Source of the DNA: Sulfopaludibacter sp035606355
GTDB lineage: Bacteria > Acidobacteriota > Terriglobia > Bryobacterales > Bryobacteraceae
Length of the DNA: 64,000 nt
Direction: 5' to 3'
Assembly (NCBI GenBank): GCA_035606355.1
Contig: DATNFO010000040.1
Location: 62,001 to 126,000 of the forward strand
Positions 45,785 to 53,768 of this stretch are shown in pieces. Below the pieces are notes generated by a model. That model was not told where the DNA came from and did not search any database. It saw only the letters and a list, made by a program, of their open reading frames with translations. Each line of letters opens with the position of its first letter. The stretch's first letter is position 1. The translations under genes and the position numbers were made by a program.

Positions 45785-46299
45785 GGCGCGTTGAGGTCGA
45801 GCAAGCCTTCCGGCAATTCTACCGCGATGCGGCGCGTCTTCGGATCAATCTCGACGCAAATGGCGCGGGCGAAGGGGATCATCACGCCACCGTTGACCAC
45901 CAGGTTGCCTGCGCCGCCGGAATCGTGCCAGGCGGTGACGCGGCCGATGGATTGGCCCGTTTTGCGGTCGATGACGTCGCAGCCGACGAGATCGTCCTGA
46001 AAGTACTCGTTCTCTTCGAGCGGCACGCGCTCTTCCAGGGGAACGCGCACTTCGGCGCCGCTCAACTGCTCGGCGTCCGAAATAGAATCGACTCCGCGGA
46101 ACTTGAAGACGAGCGTTCCCTGGTGGAACCAGATTTCTTCGATGTCAAACGGCTCGGCATGGCCGGACAGCCATACGCGCCGGAGAGTTTCGAAGCGGTC
46201 GGGTTTACTGGTGAGAGCGAGGGCCGTGACTTCGCCGCGATTCCCCCTGGTTTTCCCCAAGAGGGCTATCGTGACCCATCCGGCCTCCGGATCTGTCAT
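45781..46299 (-). CDS. rimM: 16S rRNA processing protein RimM
   Basis: 172 residues. N-terminal RimM beta-barrel (TIALLGKTRGNRGEVTALAL) and C-terminal PRC-barrel (NEYFQDDLVGCDVID, MIPFARAICVEID). It binds ribosomal protein S19 and assists 30S maturation. Overlaps khpA by one base and trmD by four. Confidence 0.95.
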   Translation of the reverse strand: MTDPEAGWVTIALLGKTRGNRGEVTALALTSKPDRFETLRRVWLSGHAEPFDIEEIWFHQGTLVFKFRGVDSISDAEQLSGAEVRVPLEERVPLEENEYFQDDLVGCDVIDRKTGQSIGRVTAWHDSGGAGNLVVNGGVMIPFARAICVEIDPKTRRIAVELPEGLLDLNAP

Positions 46300-46529
46300 T
46301 ACTCGAGGATTTCCAACGTAAAGCGGCGGTTGAGCTTCATACCGGCGGCTCCCAAAATGGTACGAATGGAGCGCGCCGTTCGGCCCTGCTTGCCGATCAC
46401 TTTGCCAAGATCGCTCGGAGCGACCTTTAATTCCAGCACCGTAACCTGCTCGCCTTCCACCACGCGGACGGAAACCTCCTCCGGGATGTCAACCAGAGCT
46501 TTCGCGATATCTTCAATTAACTGCTTCAT
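46299..46529 (-). CDS. khpA: KH-domain RNA-binding protein KhpA
   Basis: 76 residues forming one KH domain with the GxxG loop in LGKVIGKQGRTARSIRTIL. The N-terminus MKQLIEDIAKALVDIPEEV is typical of the KhpA/YlqC family. It sits between rpsP and rimM as in many bacteria. It binds RNA in the cytoplasm, in some species together with KhpB. Confidence 0.93.
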   Translation of the reverse strand: MKQLIEDIAKALVDIPEEVSVRVVEGEQVTVLELKVAPSDLGKVIGKQGRTARSIRTILGAAGMKLNRRFTLEILE

Positions 46530-46635
46530 TTCACCCCGCCTCCCTCACTGTTCATGGTAGCCGACCCGGGGGGGCCCATCGCGCTAAATCTGTGTCAAGA
46601 GATGCGGCTACGCGTTCTGTTCCTTACAGTTACAC

Positions 46636-46651
46636 GCTAACACGCGTTAGC
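46636..46651. other. Hairpin after rpsP
   Basis: GCTAAC-ACGC-GTTAGC forms a six-pair stem directly downstream of the rpsP stop on the minus strand. Without a T run it is more likely an RNA-stability or attenuation hairpin than a terminator. The rest of the 123-base gap shows nothing else. Confidence 0.4.
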
Positions 46652-46652
46652 A

Positions 46653-46910
46653 TCAGGCCACCGGTTGAGGGGCCGCCGCAGGATTCTTTTCGACGAGGGA
46701 TCGAACGGTGGGGGAGAGTTGCGCGCCGTTCCTGGTCCAGTGTTCGATGCGGTCGTGTTTCAGAACCGCCACTGCGGGGGTCGATAAAGGATTGTAGTGG
46801 CCGACCACTTCGATGGCGCGGCCGTTGCGGGCGCGCTCCTTTTCAATCACGACGACACGATAAAACGGCTTCTTTTTGGCGCCAAACCGCGCCAGGCGAA
46901 TCATGAGCAT
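46653..46910 (-). CDS. rpsP: 30S ribosomal protein S16
   Basis: 85 residues. MLMIRLARFGAKKKPFYRVV is the diagnostic N-terminus. VGHYNPL and IEHWTRNGAQLSPTVRSLV follow. Located between ffh and khpA in the classic order. Confidence 0.97.
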   Translation of the reverse strand: MLMIRLARFGAKKKPFYRVVVIEKERARNGRAIEVVGHYNPLSTPAVAVLKHDRIEHWTRNGAQLSPTVRSLVEKNPAAAPQPVA

Positions 46911-46940
46911 GGATACTCCAAAAATTGAAATTACGGCGCT

Positions 46941-48308
46941 TTAGCGGCCGGTCAAATCTCCAAACGGAAAGCCGGCGGGAAGCTTCATCTTTCCAAGCTT
47001 CTTGCCGAGCATGCCACCGGAAAGCGTTTTCATCATCTTCCGGGCTTCCGAATACTGCTTCAATAACTGATTTACTTCCTGTACGCTGGTGCCACTGCCT
47101 CGCGCAATGCGGCGGCGGCGGCTCCCGTTGATAATCATGTGGTTGATGCGCTCTTTCGGCGTCATCGAATCGATGATCGCGACCACACGATTGATTTCCT
47201 TATCATCTACTTTAACGTCTTTCAACTGCTTGAGCATCCCGACCTTGGGCATCATATCCAGAAGGGAGCTCAGCGGCCCGAGTTTGCGGATGCTTTTCAG
47301 CTGGTCGCGAAAGTCTTCCAGGGAAAAATCGTTCTCGATGAGCTTGCGCTGCATCTCCACGGTTTTCTTCTGGTCGAACTGTTCGCTGGCCTTTTCGATG
47401 AACGACAGAATGTCGCCCATCCCCAGGATGCGATTGGCCGCGCGGTCGGGGTGGAACGGCTCCAGGGCATCGAATTTTTCGCCGATGCCGACGAACTTGA
47501 GCGGCTGACCGGTAACCTGGCGAATGGAAAGAGCGGCGCCGCCACGCGCATCGCCATCCATTTTCGTGAGGATGACGCCCGTGATGCCGAGGCGCTTGTG
47601 GAACTCATCGGCGCTTTTGACGGCGTCCTGGCCCGTCATGGCGTCGGCCACGAAGAGCACTTCGACGGGGTTGAGCTGATCCTTGAGCTGCTGCAACTCG
47701 CTCATCAACTCTTCATCGATGTGCAGCCGGCCTGCGGTATCCACCAGAAGGACATCGCGGCCATTGTTTACGGTCTCGCGCCGGGCAGAGCGGGTAAGAT
47801 CCAGCGGAGCAGTTTCACCCTCGGCGCCTTCATAGATGGGCTGGCCGATTTCTTTGGCGATGACCCTGAGCTGTTCGCGGGCGGCCGGACGGTAGACGTC
47901 CACGGAGACCAGCATCGGGCGATGGCCGTTCTTGGACAGCCAGCGCGCCAGTTTCCCTGTGGATGTCGTCTTACCGGAACCTTGCAGGCCGACGATCAGA
48001 AAGACGCTGGGCGGCTCATTGGCAAAACGCAGACGGGATTCGTGGCTGCCGAGGATGCGTATGAGCTCCTCGTGCACGATCTTGATCACCTGCTGGGACG
48101 GGGAAAGCGATTGCAGCACTTCCTCGCCCATCGCTTTGACCTTGATGTTCTCGACGAGTTGTTTGACAACTTTGAAGTTGACGTCGGCTTCCAGAAGCGC
48201 CATGCGGATTTCCCGCAGCGCGGCTTCCATGTTTTCAGCCGTGAGTTTCCCTTCACCGCGGAGATTCTTGAATACCCGCTGGAGTTTTTCCGATAAGTTG
48301 TCGAACAT
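46941..48308 (-). CDS. ffh: Signal recognition particle GTPase Ffh
   Basis: 455 residues from the ATG at 48308 (MFDNLSEKLQRVFKNLRG); the frame extends nine codons upstream without a better start. N domain, then the G domain with GLQGSGKTTSTGKLA, DTAGRLHID and TKMDGDARGGAA. The C-terminal M domain is methionine-rich with the RNA-binding SRRRRIARGSGTSVQEV. It binds signal sequences and 4.5S RNA and delivers ribosomes to FtsY. First gene of the ribosome/tRNA block. Confidence 0.97.
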   Translation of the reverse strand: MFDNLSEKLQRVFKNLRGEGKLTAENMEAALREIRMALLEADVNFKVVKQLVENIKVKAMGEEVLQSLSPSQQVIKIVHEELIRILGSHESRLRFANEPPSVFLIVGLQGSGKTTSTGKLARWLSKNGHRPMLVSVDVYRPAAREQLRVIAKEIGQPIYEGAEGETAPLDLTRSARRETVNNGRDVLLVDTAGRLHIDEELMSELQQLKDQLNPVEVLFVADAMTGQDAVKSADEFHKRLGITGVILTKMDGDARGGAALSIRQVTGQPLKFVGIGEKFDALEPFHPDRAANRILGMGDILSFIEKASEQFDQKKTVEMQRKLIENDFSLEDFRDQLKSIRKLGPLSSLLDMMPKVGMLKQLKDVKVDDKEINRVVAIIDSMTPKERINHMIINGSRRRRIARGSGTSVQEVNQLLKQYSEARKMMKTLSGGMLGKKLGKMKLPAGFPFGDLTGR

Positions 48309-48367
48309 TGCGATTGGTTCAGAGGACAGCCGCACTACGAGCGCGGCCGCGTTCAGGTAACACTCCC

Positions 48368-48373
48368 ATTATA
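48368..48373 (-). promoter_or_regulatory. Candidate -10 box for the ffh operon
   Basis: On the minus strand TATAAT lies about 60 bases before the ffh ATG, immediately beyond the terminator of the upstream gene. The hexamer 17 bases upstream (ATAAGC) is a poor -35 box. Confidence 0.35.
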
Positions 48374-48379
48374 CGCAAA

Positions 48380-48410
48380 AAGGGCGGATGGCTTATGACC
48401 ATCCGCCCTT
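48380..48410 (-). terminator. Rho-independent terminator of the hexapeptide-repeat gene
   Basis: AAGGGCGGATGG and CCATCCGCCCTT form a 12-pair stem with a seven-base loop. On the minus strand it ends in a run of Ts, 43 bases after the gene's stop. Confidence 0.85.
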
Positions 48411-48452
48411 GAGAGATCAGCGGGTTGTGCCCGCTGCATTCTGCTTACAGCG

Positions 48453-50204
48453 TTACTGCGGGATTACGAGGCCCGTCAGGGAGTCGCCGGAAGAGGGGGT
48501 CACGGCCAGAAGACCGATCGTCCCGACGCCGTTGACGCCGTTGGTCGTCGTGTTGGTGCTTGTCAACAGGCCAGTGAAGGCGGTCGGCAAGTTCAGTTTG
48601 CTGGTAGAGCCGGTGGAGCCACTGCCGGTGGTGCTGTTGGGAGTGAACTTGAGGCTGATCGTGCAGTTCGGATTCACCGTGAAGGTGCCGCGAGAGGTGA
48701 TGGTCTGCGCCGCGCCCGTCTGCCAGGTGAACTGGGTCATGACGAAGCTCTCGTCGGAGTTGAGTTGCAGGGTGCCGATGGCCGCGAAGGGCTGGAATGT
48801 AGTGATACTCGTGGTCCCAGCGGTGCCGGTGGAACCAGTGCTGCCGGTCGAGCCGGTGCTGCCGGTGGAAGCGGTGCTACCTGTGGAAGCGGTGCTGCCG
48901 GTCGAGCCAGTGCTGCCGGTGGAAGCGGTGCTACCCGTGGAAGCCGTGCTACCCGTCGAGCCAGTGCTGCCCGTGGAAGCCGTGCTGCCGGTGGAAGCAG
49001 TGCTGCCCGTGGAAGCCGTGCTGCCGGTGGAAGCGGTGCTGCCGGTGGAAGCCGTGCTGCCCGTGGAAGCCGTGCTGCCGGTAGAAGCGGTGCTGCCCGT
49101 GGAAGCTGTACTGCCTGTCGAAGCTGTACTGCCTGTCGAAGCGGTACTGCCAGTAGAGGCGGTACTGCCAGTTGAAGCTGTACTGCCTGTCGAAGCTGTA
49201 CTGCCTGTCGAGGCGGTACTGCCAGTAGAGGCAGTAGTGCCAGTGGAACCAGTGGAGCCCGTCGAACCAGTGCTACCGGATGCAGAGACGGCGGTGGTCA
49301 CCGGAGTAGCGCCGAAATACGAGAAGCCGAAGCTGACTGGGTTCTGAATCGCGGTGCAGAAATTGGCAGAGCGCTGCAGCATGCCGGTTGCGCCGTTGCC
49401 GTTTGCGTCGGTTTCGAGGAAGAGAACCTGCGAGCCGCCCGACACGATCACAGCCTGGTAACGCTGGCCGCCCGTGAGCGACAACGTGGCAGTGCAATCC
49501 GTCGCGACATTATAGGAACCGACGACGGAGTTGGCCGTAGGCGAGGAACTCGTGGCCGTATCATTGGCGGCCAGGCCGATAATGTTTCCGGCGCCATCGA
49601 AGTAGAAACGGCCGAGGCCCGGCACTGTGCCCGAAAGGCTGGTGCCCGTGCCGACCAGCCCGCCGGTATTACCGCCGGCATTGCTGGTGCTTCCGCTGGC
49701 AGTGGTGCCCGAGCTGGTGGAGCCAGTGGACCCGGTGGTACCCGTAGAAGCCGTCGAACCCGTCGAAGCCGTGGACCCGGTGGCACCGGTCGAGGCGGTC
49801 GAGCCCGTCGAAGCCGTGGACCCGGTCGAGGCCGTCGAGCCCGTCGAAGCCGTGGACCCGGTCGAGGCCGTCGAAGCCGTGGAAGCAGTGGACCCGTTGG
49901 ACCCGGTGGTGCCGGTCGACGCCGTCGAACCCGTGGAAGCAGTGCTGCCCGTCGATGCTGTCGACCCGGTGCTGGCGGTAGTGCCGGTTGAGCCGCCCGT
50001 GGTTCCGTTGTTACCGGCGAGCCGAATGGCCGTATCGTTAAGCGCGTTTACCACGTTGTTCAGGTTCGAACTGGTAACCTGTGCGTTGTACGTGCCAATC
50101 AGGTAGCTGTTATTGCAGCCTGTGATTGCCGATGCTGTTTGAGGCAGGCCAAGACCGCACACGAGCAGCCCTCCCGCCATAAGTGTCTTTTGGAATGTTT
50201 TCAT
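48453..50204 (-). CDS. Secreted low-complexity protein with GSTAST hexapeptide repeats
   Basis: 583 residues. Signal peptide (KTLMAGGLLVCGLGLPQTASA) leads to a small domain (CNNSYLIGTYNAQVTSSN). A first repeat tract follows (about residues 68-165), then a unique domain of about 130 residues (GLGRFYFDGAGNIIGLA, VVGSYNVATDCTATLSL). The second tract (about 310-463) is nearly pure GSTAST. The C-terminal domain (FQPFAAIGTLQLNSDESF, RGTFTVNPNCTISLKF) resembles the first in style. The DNA shows it as 18-base tandem units with drifting third positions. Ser/Thr-rich spacers suggest a surface or adhesive, possibly glycosylated, protein. It ends at a strong terminator. Confidence 0.8.
   Translation of the reverse strand: MKTFQKTLMAGGLLVCGLGLPQTASAITGCNNSYLIGTYNAQVTSSNLNNVVNALNDTAIRLAGNNGTTGGSTGTTASTGSTASTGSTASTGSTASTGTTGSNGSTASTASTASTGSTASTGSTASTGSTASTGSTASTGATGSTASTGSTASTGTTGSTGSTSSGTTASGSTSNAGGNTGGLVGTGTSLSGTVPGLGRFYFDGAGNIIGLAANDTATSSSPTANSVVGSYNVATDCTATLSLTGGQRYQAVIVSGGSQVLFLETDANGNGATGMLQRSANFCTAIQNPVSFGFSYFGATPVTTAVSASGSTGSTGSTGSTGTTASTGSTASTGSTASTGSTASTGSTASTGSTASTGSTASTGSTASTGSTASTGSTASTGSTASTGSTASTGSTASTGSTASTGSTASTGSTGSTGSTASTGSTASTGSTGSTGSTASTGSTASTGSTGSTGSTGSTGTAGTTSITTFQPFAAIGTLQLNSDESFVMTQFTWQTGAAQTITSRGTFTVNPNCTISLKFTPNSTTGSGSTGSTSKLNLPTAFTGLLTSTNTTTNGVNGVGTIGLLAVTPSSGDSLTGLVIPQ
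48817..49276. repeat. Tandem 18-base repeat tract (C-terminal hexapeptide block)
   Basis: About 25 units of the type GTGCTGCCGGTGGAAGCG on the plus strand, coding GSTAST on the minus strand. Variation among units is mostly synonymous (GCCGGT, GCCCGT, GCCTGT, GCCAGT), so purifying selection or expansion of old units is likely. Confidence 0.85.
49705..50003. repeat. Tandem 9/18-base repeat tract (N-terminal block)
   Basis: Units such as GTCGAAGCCGTGGACCCG and GTCGAGCCC on the plus strand, coding GST/AST triplets on the minus strand. Codon choice differs from the other block, suggesting independent expansion. Confidence 0.8.
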
Positions 50205-50344
50205 CGATTCGCTTCTCCCCCGTGATCTCCAATTAGAACTGTGTTGACCTGTGTGCTTAATTGAAGCCCGCGAGTGCAGTATAAAAAAAGGCTGTTATCG
50301 CGTTCGGTGAAAGTCCCCACTTCCAAAAAGGCGCAAGTTGCGTT

Positions 50345-50797
50345 CTATACGGTATATGACTCCTGGTTGTGTGCAGCCGGACGGCCTGTCAATGCGGCGA
50401 TATCCTTCTGGATGGCTTTCGTCCGTTCGTCGCTCGAATATTTGCGCCTCGGCCAGAAGAATCCCTTGAGCCCGTCTTTCGGTCTGCGGGGCACGATGTG
50501 CAGGTGAAGATGGGGTACGCTCTGACTCACGCGATTATTGATTGCGACGAAGGTACCGGAGGCCCCGAGCGCCTGTTCCACGGCACGGCAGAGTAGCTGC
50601 GCGCGCGTCAGAAAAGGTCCGGCAAGGGTCTCGGGCAGGTCCGGAAGTGTCTCGTAATGAACTTTCGGCACCAGGAGTGTGTGGCCTTCGAAGAGCGGAC
50701 GATGATCCAGGAACGCAAGAAAATCATCGTCTTCATAAACCACGGAGGCCGCGACCTCGCGCGCGGCGATACGGCAAAACAGGCAATCGGACGCCAT
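50345..50797 (-). CDS. HIT-family hydrolase/transferase
   Basis: 150 residues from the ATG at 50797 (MASDCLFCRIAAREVAASVV). The HIT motif is HLHLHIVPR and the N-terminal CxxC (CLFC) is the usual zinc pair of bacterial HIT proteins. LVPKVHYETLPDLP is the second conserved block. The C-terminal tail (FFWPRRKYSSDE) fits Hint/AP4A-hydrolase-like members. It probably hydrolyses nucleotide phosphoramidates or dinucleoside polyphosphates. Divergent from tatA. Confidence 0.9.
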   Translation of the reverse strand: MASDCLFCRIAAREVAASVVYEDDDFLAFLDHRPLFEGHTLLVPKVHYETLPDLPETLAGPFLTRAQLLCRAVEQALGASGTFVAINNRVSQSVPHLHLHIVPRRPKDGLKGFFWPRRKYSSDERTKAIQKDIAALTGRPAAHNQESYTV

Positions 50798-50871
50798 GCC
50801 CGATAGTATGACGCGGCGCTCGCGGGAAGGCGGTGAACCCCCACATGATATGATGAAGATGATCACCATAC

Positions 50872-50879
50872 GGGAGGAG
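50872..50879 (+). promoter_or_regulatory. Strong ribosome binding site of tatA
   Basis: GGGAGGAG, six bases before the ATG at 50886. It fixes the tatA start. Confidence 0.8.
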
Positions 50880-50885
50880 CATTAG

Positions 50886-51335
50886 ATGTTGGGAACGCTG
50901 GGCACGCCAGAGATGATCTTCATCTTCCTCCTGGCGTTAATCCTCTTCGGTCCCAAAAAACTACCGGAGATCGGGCGGACGGTCGGGAAAGCAATTACCG
51001 AATTCCGCCGGGCGTCGAGCGAGTTGAAGAGCACGTTCGATCGGGAAATGAGAACACTGGAAGCGGAGACGCAATCGTTGAAAACCGAAGTCGGAAACCC
51101 GTATCAATACGATACGTATAATTACGACTACAACTCGTACGAATCGAATTACGACGAGACGTACAACGCCGGCTATCACGAGGCGAACGCTGACCAACCA
51201 TCCACCCCAGGCGCTTCCGAAGTTCAGAGCGCTGACTCATCGTCCGCCGTCGCGATTGAAGGCACGGTCGCGCATGGCTCCGAGCCGGCACACCCGGACG
51301 GAGACCACGAACATCCGGCGGAACACAACGCGTAA
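50886..51335 (+). CDS. tatA: Sec-independent translocase TatA/TatB-type subunit
   Basis: 149 residues. One membrane helix (MIFIFLLALILF), the hinge FGPKKLPEIGR, then an amphipathic helix (TVGKAITEFRRASSELKSTF) define the TatA/B family. FGPKKLPE is closer to TatA/E. The C-terminal 60 residues are an unusual Tyr/Asn-rich tract (YQYDTYNYDYNSYESNYDE) followed by an acidic/histidine tail. With TatC, seven bases downstream, it forms the pore for folded proteins such as the Fe-S subunit at 14.7 kb. Confidence 0.9.
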   Translation: MLGTLGTPEMIFIFLLALILFGPKKLPEIGRTVGKAITEFRRASSELKSTFDREMRTLEAETQSLKTEVGNPYQYDTYNYDYNSYESNYDETYNAGYHEANADQPSTPGASEVQSADSSSAVAIEGTVAHGSEPAHPDGDHEHPAEHNA

Positions 51336-51342
51336 CTAAAGA

Positions 51343-52377
51343 ATGGCTTCATCGGAAGAAACGGCCGGGGCCGGTGTGCCCCAAGGCGGGGGTTCGTCCT
51401 CGCCTGGAGATGTCATCGACAAACTGCGCCGGCTGGCGGGTGGGGTGGGCGGAAGCCCGCCTCCCCCGCCTTCTGGTGACGGTTCTTCGGATGACGACGA
51501 AGAGGGCATGCTGCGCATGTCTTTCCTCGAGCATCTGGAGGAACTGCGCACACGCATCATTCGCGCGCTGATCGGAATCGCCGTCGCGTTCGGCGCGAGT
51601 CTCACGTTCAGCAATCAACTCTGGAATTTTGTCTGCCAGCCGGCTGTGGTGGCGCTCAAGACGCTGAAGGTGAATCCGCCGGTGCTGATCCAGATCGACC
51701 CGATGGAAGGGTTCAACATCATCTGGTTCAAACTTCCGGTGCTGTGCGCGATTTTTCTTTCCTTCCCGTGGATTGTCTATCAGGTTTGGGCGTTCGTCTC
51801 TCCTGGTCTTTACCGGCGGGAGCGGCGCTGGGCCGCTCCGTTCATCGTGTGCTCCGGCGGATTATTTCTGCTCGGCGGTTTCTTTGCCTACTTCGTCGTC
51901 TTCCGTTATGGCCTAACTTTCCTACTCGGTATAGGACTAGGCAATAACGTAGTCCCGATGGTGACGATGTCGCATTATTTCGACCTCTTCGTCAACGTCA
52001 TGCTGGGCGTTGGTGTGGTGTTCGAGCTGCCGATTCTGATTTTCTTCCTCACCCTGCTGCGCATCGTAAAACCATCGTTCCTGGTGCAGCACAGCCGCTA
52101 CGCGATCCTGATTATCTTCATCATGGCGGCGGTAGTGACGCCTACTCCCGACGTATTTAACATGATGCTGTTTGCCCTGCCGATGTGCATCCTGTTCTAT
52201 GTTGGTGTATTCGCCGGATATCTATTAGTACTCAACCGCGAGAACAGGAGATTCCCGTGGGGTAAGGCGATTACCATCGTCGTCGCCGTACTACTCCTAC
52301 TAGCTGGAGTGCTATACATTGCCATTACCAGGTATCACTACAAGCTAGTACCTCATTGGCCGTTTCTGACGCATTAG
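51343..52377 (+). CDS. tatC: Sec-independent translocase TatC
   Basis: 344 residues. A Gly/Pro/Ser-rich extension of about 55 residues precedes the TatC core. The core begins with SFLEHLEELRTRIIRALIGI and has six membrane helices; FVSPGLYRRERRWA and FELPILIFFLTLLRIV are typical. TatC binds the twin-arginine signal. A lone TatA/B-like gene upstream suggests a minimal Tat set unless a second one lies elsewhere. Confidence 0.95.
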   Translation: MASSEETAGAGVPQGGGSSSPGDVIDKLRRLAGGVGGSPPPPPSGDGSSDDDEEGMLRMSFLEHLEELRTRIIRALIGIAVAFGASLTFSNQLWNFVCQPAVVALKTLKVNPPVLIQIDPMEGFNIIWFKLPVLCAIFLSFPWIVYQVWAFVSPGLYRRERRWAAPFIVCSGGLFLLGGFFAYFVVFRYGLTFLLGIGLGNNVVPMVTMSHYFDLFVNVMLGVGVVFELPILIFFLTLLRIVKPSFLVQHSRYAILIIFIMAAVVTPTPDVFNMMLFALPMCILFYVGVFAGYLLVLNRENRRFPWGKAITIVVAVLLLLAGVLYIAITRYHYKLVPHWPFLTH

Positions 52378-52443
52378 TCTACATTTCCCGCATAAGTGCG
52401 CGGGGGGCGAATGTTACTATCAGTTGACCGCGCAGGTGCGGCT

Positions 52444-52471
52444 CTCGCACGCTGGTGAATTCGCGTGCGAG
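52444..52471 (+). terminator. Hairpin downstream of tatC
   Basis: CTCGCACGC (52444-52452) and GCGTGCGAG (52463-52471) pair across a ten-base loop, followed by TGCGTTTG. The right flank (TGCGAGTGCGTTTGA) resembles part of the family D repeats. The rest of this 158-base gap shows nothing else clear. Confidence 0.5.
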
Positions 52472-52535
52472 TGCGTTTGATGCGAGGCAGGCGTACACCG
52501 CACAAATAAGGAAGCGCGGCAACTAAAAGTCTGCG

Positions 52536-52766
52536 ATGGACCTTTACAAAGCAATTCAGGATTTGTATGCCGAGAAAGAGAAACTCGAACGCGTCATCGC
52601 TTCACTCGAAGAGTTGCAGCGAACGGCGGGTTTGCCGCCGGTGATTCCGCGCGTGCAACGGCGCGGTCGAAAGTCAATGAACGCGCAAGAGAGGCAGGAA
52701 GTCTCGGAGCGGATGAAGAAGTATTGGGCGACCAGAAGAGAAGCGGACGAAAAGTCGAACCCCTGA
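52536..52766 (+). CDS. Small coiled-coil protein with C-terminal basic motif
   Basis: 76 residues. An N-terminal heptad-like helix (IQDLYAEKEKLERVIASLEE) is followed by a short proline-containing linker and a basic tail (RRGRKSMNAQERQEVSERMK, then KYWATRR). This arrangement recalls small putative DNA-binding, histone-like proteins common in Acidobacteria and Planctomycetes. No characterised homologue is known to me. Confidence 0.65.
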   Translation: MDLYKAIQDLYAEKEKLERVIASLEELQRTAGLPPVIPRVQRRGRKSMNAQERQEVSERMKKYWATRREADEKSNP

Positions 52767-52787
52767 GAGGAACGGGCGCGCGCCTGC

Positions 52788-53474
52788 CTACGCGTTCGCG
52801 TTGAAGAACCAAAGCCAGTAATACTGATCTCCGGTTCCCGCCTGATAGCGCATTTCAAAACCACAGCGCTCCGCCATTTCGCGCGCTTGCATTTCCGAAT
52901 AGGAAACTCCCACCCAACTGTCACCCTCCGATTCCCGCACCCGCGGACACCCTTGTACTTGAAATTTGAAGAGCGCGCCGGGAGCCAGCAGAGAGCGCAC
53001 CTCGCGCACATAGTTTTCGATGATCTGCCGGCTGGGAATATGCTGGAAGACCATCGATGAGAACGCGAAATCGAAAGGCGCGCGGTCGCGGACGGGAGTG
53101 AGATCTTTCCCGTTATTGCGAAAGACATGCGCGTTAGGAAAACGGTCTACCGCGTCGCGCGCCTGACGGACCATTTCGGGACTGATATCGACGGCGCAGA
53201 CTTGACCGAAAAAACGGGCGAGTGCCCGAGTCATTCGGCCGGCTCCGCATCCGATCTCGAGGACGCGCATGGCGGCGGGGTCCTTGCCGCGGCAGATGTT
53301 GGTCAGGTCGTTGAGAATGTCCTCTTGCAGGGAGAGTTCGCCGGACGCGAAGAATTCCTCGTCGGTCCAGCGGTCGCGGCCGGTGACGACATAATGGCGG
53401 GCGTTTTCGCGGGCCCGCTGATCCCAATCGCGGCGCATTTTCCTGAGCTGGCGCGTAGTCTCGAAGACTCCCAT
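52788..53474 (-). CDS. Class I SAM-dependent methyltransferase
   Basis: 228 residues. SAM motif I VLEIGCGAGRMTRALA, the acidic end of strand 2 (VCAVDISPEMVRQARD) and motif FAFSSMVFQHIPSRQ place it in the Methyltransf_11/25 group. The substrate is unknown. No partner gene is evident; its promoter side faces the tRNA gene. Confidence 0.82.
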   Translation of the reverse strand: MGVFETTRQLRKMRRDWDQRARENARHYVVTGRDRWTDEEFFASGELSLQEDILNDLTNICRGKDPAAMRVLEIGCGAGRMTRALARFFGQVCAVDISPEMVRQARDAVDRFPNAHVFRNNGKDLTPVRDRAPFDFAFSSMVFQHIPSRQIIENYVREVRSLLAPGALFKFQVQGCPRVRESEGDSWVGVSYSEMQAREMAERCGFEMRYQAGTGDQYYWLWFFNANA

Positions 53475-53554
53475 TTGTTATATTGTAAATACCCCTGTAC
53501 GGAAGTGCGCGCCTAGCTCGCTTGCGTACTTTGCGATATGATAAAGGGGATAGT

Positions 53555-53630
53555 GGGCGACTAGCTCAGCTGGGAGAGCGCTGCGTTCGCAATGCAGAGG
53601 TCGGGGGTTCGATCCCCCCGTCGTCCACCA
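53555..53630 (+). tRNA. tRNA-Ala (anticodon CGC)
   Basis: 76-base cloverleaf with encoded CCA. Acceptor GGGCGAC/GTCGTCC (one G-U pair), D arm with AGCTCAGCTGGGAGAGC, anticodon stem CTGCG/TGCAG with loop TTCGCAA giving CGC, and T arm GGGGGTTCGATCCCCC. It reads GCG codons. Confidence 0.97.
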
Positions 53631-53676
53631 CTCAAACTTTCCACTGAAATTCGGTGACGACAGGGCTCGGCCGGCT

Positions 53677-53727
53677 GCGAGCAGTCGCGCTTCGCGCGAC
53701 CCGACAGGAAGGATTCCTGTCGGCACG
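53677..53727. repeat. Palindromic repeat, family C copy
   Basis: GTCGCGCTTCGCGCGAC followed by CCGACAGGAAGGATTCCTGTCGG. It is the inverted version of 25837-25889. It lies between the tRNA and the VWA gene. Confidence 0.7.
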
Positions 53728-53768
53728 GGCGCTGAAACCTCAGGGGCCGCCATCCGTCGAAAGCAGGC

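Noticed and set aside
48817..49276. Possible CRISPR array
   Set aside because: Units are directly adjacent 18-base copies without unique spacers and code for a peptide repeat.
48388..49347. Plus-strand frame of 319 codons with repeated VLPVEA
   Set aside because: It is the antisense of the GSTAST repeat tract, starts inside the terminator and lacks any unique domain; 18-base units keep all frames open.
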